Source: Maricaulis sp.
GTDB taxonomy: Bacteria > Pseudomonadota > Alphaproteobacteria > Caulobacterales > Maricaulaceae
Direction of reading: 5' to 3'
Assembly: GCA_029251785.1 (NCBI GenBank)
Contig: JAQXCQ010000032.1
Span: 1 to 35,371, forward strand
Length of the DNA stretch: 35,371 nt
The notes beneath the pieces were generated by a model. It saw nothing but the letters and a program-made list of their open reading frames with translations, was not told the DNA's origin and ran no database searches. A program made the translations under genes and the position numbers. Shown here one piece after another: positions 32,480 to 35,371 of the stretch (positions within the stretch are counted from its first letter, which is position 1; every line of letters begins with the position of its first letter).

Positions 32480-33517
32480 TTAATCGGTGTTTTGCGGGTC
32501 AGCAATTTCGTCTAGGGGGCGCAGCAAGCGGTCAACACTGGCGTCGCTCAGCAAATAGGCCCAGCCGCCGACTCGCCGATTCATTTCTATCGCGGCCGGC
32601 TCACTGCCATCGGTGAGCGCTCGGGCGGTGATGACCGCCCAGCGTGTGTCGCCCTGGGCGATAATGTTGATCGACAACCGCAATCCGGCAAAAGTTTCAG
32701 CGACATGGGATGCGACGGTTTCGCCGCGCAAACGGTCTGCGCGGCGGACATCGCGAAACCGCAAGCGGGCCAATCCGGCGCCGGGGCCATTTCCTGCCCC
32801 CGCAGTGATCGGTCGCCAGGCCGAAGGTCGTCGCAGCGAGAAGTTTCTCGCGCTCTGCCCGGGACGCTCCAATAAATAGGACGGGCCGGTCTCCGGTGTA
32901 ATCTGGGTGCGAGCGATTTGTGTCCGACCGAGCGCGATGAAATCGAGTTCCAGCCAGGCATCTGCTTCGTTAATATCAGGGCGTGTGGTTGCGGCATCGC
33001 GCGTTCGCGCTGCCCAGGTTTGATTATCACCCGGAAAGCGCAGATAAATTCGGCCATCACGTACCTCACCAAGCAAGACATCTGCGAGCACTTCGCCTTC
33101 GGCATTTCTCACCGTCACACGAGTGGCTGCTGTGTCTGATCCGGGCTCGGACAGGCCCAGGCGGGCATGGCGGTCAGGGTCGTCGGTCCGGGCACCTTCA
33201 AATTCTAGCGTGCCAAGGAATGAGTCGAGTTCGGCGAGACGCGCGGCGCGGACCGGATAGTCATCTCGGGATGGCATAACCCATTCCGTCTTGATCTGAC
33301 GGACGATGAAATGATCTTGCGCTGTTGCGATTTCGATCTCTGTTATCTCCGCGACGCGGTCTGCCCAATTGGCGAAGACGGGTCCCTCGACCTGCGGGGT
33401 CCATTCACGCCTCGCCTGCAGCCCAGATAGCGTTATGGCCAGCAGGGCGACGAGCAGGGCACTACCTCCGACCCAGACCAGTTGAGACCGTCTCAATGCA
33501 TCCATTGGCCGACTCAT
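32480..33517 (-). CDS. DUF4340 domain-containing membrane-anchored protein
   Basis: A 345-residue protein with one N-terminal helix (LVWVGGSALLVALLAITLSGL) followed by a large domain predicted to be outside the cytoplasm. Sequence blocks such as EITEIEIATAQDHFIVRQIKTEWVMPSRDDYPVRAARLAELDSFLGTLEF and the ARLGLSEPGSDTAATRVTVRNAEGEVLADVLLG pattern are typical of DUF4340 repeats. These proteins are regularly encoded beside GldG-like ABC proteins; the function is unknown but assumed to support that transporter. Its start overlaps the end of the upstream GldG-like gene by four bases, showing tight coupling. Confidence 0.87.
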   Translation of the reverse strand: MSRPMDALRRSQLVWVGGSALLVALLAITLSGLQARREWTPQVEGPVFANWADRVAEITEIEIATAQDHFIVRQIKTEWVMPSRDDYPVRAARLAELDSFLGTLEFEGARTDDPDRHARLGLSEPGSDTAATRVTVRNAEGEVLADVLLGEVRDGRIYLRFPGDNQTWAARTRDAATTRPDINEADAWLELDFIALGRTQIARTQITPETGPSYLLERPGQSARNFSLRRPSAWRPITAGAGNGPGAGLARLRFRDVRRADRLRGETVASHVAETFAGLRLSINIIAQGDTRWAVITARALTDGSEPAAIEMNRRVGGWAYLLSDASVDRLLRPLDEIADPQNTD

Positions 33518-35355
33518 GCGCGCCTCCGGCGGCGAACGAGCGTACCGGCGAGACCGATAAGGATCACCAAAGCCGGTGGTACGCCAATGGTCCAGAATTG
33601 CAGATTGGTGTGCAGTGTTTCGATATCATTTCTAAAACTGCGCTCAACCTCACGCATGCTGGCACGATCATCGGCAATTTCCTGCAGCAGGCTGGACACT
33701 TCGTCACGGCGCTGCGCATTGGACTCGCCGGTCAGAGCCGAGGCCTGCCCGGTTTGCTGCAGGCTCTGGAGGCGTGTCTGTGCGCGTTCGATATCGGCTT
33801 CGAGTTGCGCACGAATTTGCGCGTATCGGGTTTCTGCCTCGCGGCGAAGGTCATCCACCCGGTTCATCGGCCGCAGCGATGGAACACGCGACCGCAGGCC
33901 GACCAAAGCCGGGTCTCCGATGGTCAAATCGAGCACATTAACCGCGAAAATTAGATTATCGGCCAATATGACCTGCCCTAATACCGGGTCCTGTCGTACG
34001 TAATAACGGTCATCAAGCCAGTCGACATCGGTGACAAATGTGATGTTGGCATCGCGCTGTGAAGCATCGAGGTGGTCGCCTGGCCGAAACAAGATATCAC
34101 TAATGGGTGGGCCATCAGGGAAAGCCGATTGCAGATCCCCGGACAAACGGGCTGCCAGCAGGATCGGTTGCGGCGCTTGCTGGTAATCGCGGCGCAGATC
34201 ATCAGGACTACTAGAGATGGCGGCGATATCCGCATCGGTATAACCACCCTCTGCGCTCGTCGTGATCAGCGGCGTGACGGTCAACTCGCTGGTCGGGAAG
34301 ACAACAATCTCTCCCGGCGAGGCGAAATTGATACCACGCTCGAGAGCCGTGGTCGTCAAATCTTCGGCAGACATTTGGTCGGAACCGGCCCCAAACCAGA
34401 GCGGGTAGGTTCGGGTCACCGGCGGGCCGCTGGCCTGACTGACCTGCACTTCCAGACCCAGCAAACGATCCATGGCAACACGTTCGCTATCCCAGGCAAT
34501 ACCCCAGCGCTCGAGCAGGGGTGATAGATCCGAACCGCGCGTCGCATCTACCGGCGGCAGGCCATCTGGCCCCGCACGCAGGGCCATATGGGCCATAGGA
34601 TCAAGGAAGAGTGCGATCTGGCCGCGATTGAGGGCGAATTGGTCGATCAAATAGAGCTGGCCCTCGGACAGAGTGCCTGGGTGCATGATCAGCAGTGCAT
34701 CGACGGCCGGGATGTCGTCAAATCCCCGCTCCAGCCACACCAGATCATAGGTGTTGGCGAGCTCGGTTATGAAGACATTGGGCACACCGGTTTCCGGCGT
34801 CAGGGCCAGGCCGGTCAGGATGGCCAGGCGGGGCCGGGCTTCGCGCTCCAGCTCGGCGACGATCCGAGTCAGGGCGTATTCAAGGCGGGATTCATCGGCC
34901 TCGTCAAAGACCGGAATGGCCAGCTGTTCGTCGATAGAATTATTGGCGACCAGACCAAAAAACAGGCGCTCACCTCCTTGGGTCGGGATCGGCAAAAGGC
35001 CGGCTTCGAGGGCCTGATCCTCTTCCTCAGAGAAGGGCATCGGGTCGATTTCGATAAGACGTATCTGCCCACCAGAGCGGGCGGAATAGGCACGCATGAA
35101 CTCGCGGACGCGGCTGGCATAGGCGCGAATCGCCGGATATTGCGTGGCCTGGGCGCGGGAATAGTAGAATTGCCATTCGACCGGCTCGTTGAGGTCCTCG
35201 ACGATCGCTGCCGTGCCGGGTGAGAGGCGATACAATCCCTGCTGGGTCAGATCGAGACGGACGCCGCCGAAGATCTGACCGGATAGATGATTGCCCGCCA
35301 GGAACAAGGCCAGAATGCTGAGCAGCATTAGCGGGAGATAGCGCGTGCGCTTCAT
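33514..35355 (-). CDS. GldG-like ABC transporter auxiliary protein
   Basis: A 613-residue protein anchored at both ends: one helix at residues of about 7-25 and one near the C-terminus (FWTIGVPPALVILIGLAGTLV) followed by an Arg-rich tail. The stretch LDLTQQGLYRLSPGTAAIVEDLNEPVEWQFYYS is the signature of the 'ABC-type uncharacterised transport system' family (PF09822), which includes gliding protein GldG. A long coiled coil (about residues 500-590, DDLRREAETRYAQIRAQLEADIERAQTRLQ...) precedes the last helix. In related systems it pairs with an ATPase and a GldF-like permease; these should lie just beyond the right edge. This organism is not expected to glide, so a general export or envelope role is inferred. 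Confidence 0.88.
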   Translation of the reverse strand: MKRTRYLPLMLLSILALFLAGNHLSGQIFGGVRLDLTQQGLYRLSPGTAAIVEDLNEPVEWQFYYSRAQATQYPAIRAYASRVREFMRAYSARSGGQIRLIEIDPMPFSEEEDQALEAGLLPIPTQGGERLFFGLVANNSIDEQLAIPVFDEADESRLEYALTRIVAELEREARPRLAILTGLALTPETGVPNVFITELANTYDLVWLERGFDDIPAVDALLIMHPGTLSEGQLYLIDQFALNRGQIALFLDPMAHMALRAGPDGLPPVDATRGSDLSPLLERWGIAWDSERVAMDRLLGLEVQVSQASGPPVTRTYPLWFGAGSDQMSAEDLTTTALERGINFASPGEIVVFPTSELTVTPLITTSAEGGYTDADIAAISSSPDDLRRDYQQAPQPILLAARLSGDLQSAFPDGPPISDILFRPGDHLDASQRDANITFVTDVDWLDDRYYVRQDPVLGQVILADNLIFAVNVLDLTIGDPALVGLRSRVPSLRPMNRVDDLRREAETRYAQIRAQLEADIERAQTRLQSLQQTGQASALTGESNAQRRDEVSSLLQEIADDRASMREVERSFRNDIETLHTNLQFWTIGVPPALVILIGLAGTLVRRRRRA

Positions 35356-35371
35356 CGGCCACCTCCGCGTC
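35352..35371 (-). CDS. Probable last codons of the upstream gene (ABC permease expected)
   Basis: Read leftward, the last bases of the window give Arg-Gly-Gly-Gly-Arg and a TGA at 35354-35352 that overlaps the ATG of the GldG-like gene as ATGA. This is the usual arrangement in these operons, in which a GldF-like permease precedes GldG. The visible piece is too short to prove identity. Confidence 0.3.

Noticed and set aside
31708-32616. 302-codon open frame on the plus strand
   Set aside because: It runs antisense through the DJ-1/PfpI, VOC and DUF4340 genes, which all have clear family motifs; the product has no coherent domain.

Overview
The window looks like a chromosomal segment of a marine, heterotrophic alphaproteobacterium, most likely of the Hyphomonadaceae/Maricaulaceae/Caulobacterales type. 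This is inferred from gene content: a large TonB-dependent receptor, several exported peptidases, an sdhCDAB operon, the mtaB-ftsY-yciB block, split ccm genes, MmcB (an alphaproteobacterial SOS protein) and a GAAC-N7-GAAC SOS box. I recognise no rRNA, tRNA, CRISPR array, phage or insertion sequence.

Left part (1-12.7 kb): the 3' end of a TonB-dependent receptor gene; a leftward ytoQ-dapF pair; an exported S9 prolyl oligopeptidase lipoprotein; an NTF2-like secreted protein; an S41-type exported peptidase; mmsA (methylmalonate-semialdehyde dehydrogenase); a small lipoprotein with a basic tail; an ArsR-type regulator; a methyltransferase-like protein; a PlsC-like acyltransferase; and a short reading frame that resembles the tail of a serine hydrolase. 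Convergent gene pairs here are separated by strong, two-way hairpin terminators.

Middle (12.7-21.65 kb): the leftward succinate dehydrogenase operon sdhC-sdhD-sdhA-sdhB, then rightward genes for an SDR oxidoreductase, an M61-like PDZ peptidase, and a DUF885 lipoprotein peptidase with a six-helix membrane protein directly behind it. Together with the S9 and S41 enzymes and the outer-membrane receptor this suggests a lifestyle of scavenging peptides.

Right part (21.65-35.4 kb): mtaB-ftsY-EamA transporter-yciB (translation, membrane targeting, envelope), a MarR regulator, then leftward ccmC-ccmD-ccmG for cytochrome c maturation, rightward cobB (sirtuin) and a TPR-sulfotransferase. Next come a minimal zinc metallopeptidase and mmcB, diverging across an SOS box. 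A leftward operon closes the window: an ABC transporter auxiliary protein (GldG-like), a DUF4340 protein, a VOC protein and a DJ-1/PfpI protein.

Most genes belong to known families. The items most worth following up are the SOS box between mmcB and the metallopeptidase, the broken-up dapF/mtaB/ftsY/ccm synteny block, the unexplained structured 309-base gap before mtaB, the possible serine-hydrolase remnant, and the GldG/DUF4340 export-like operon. I do not see a clearly new biological system.
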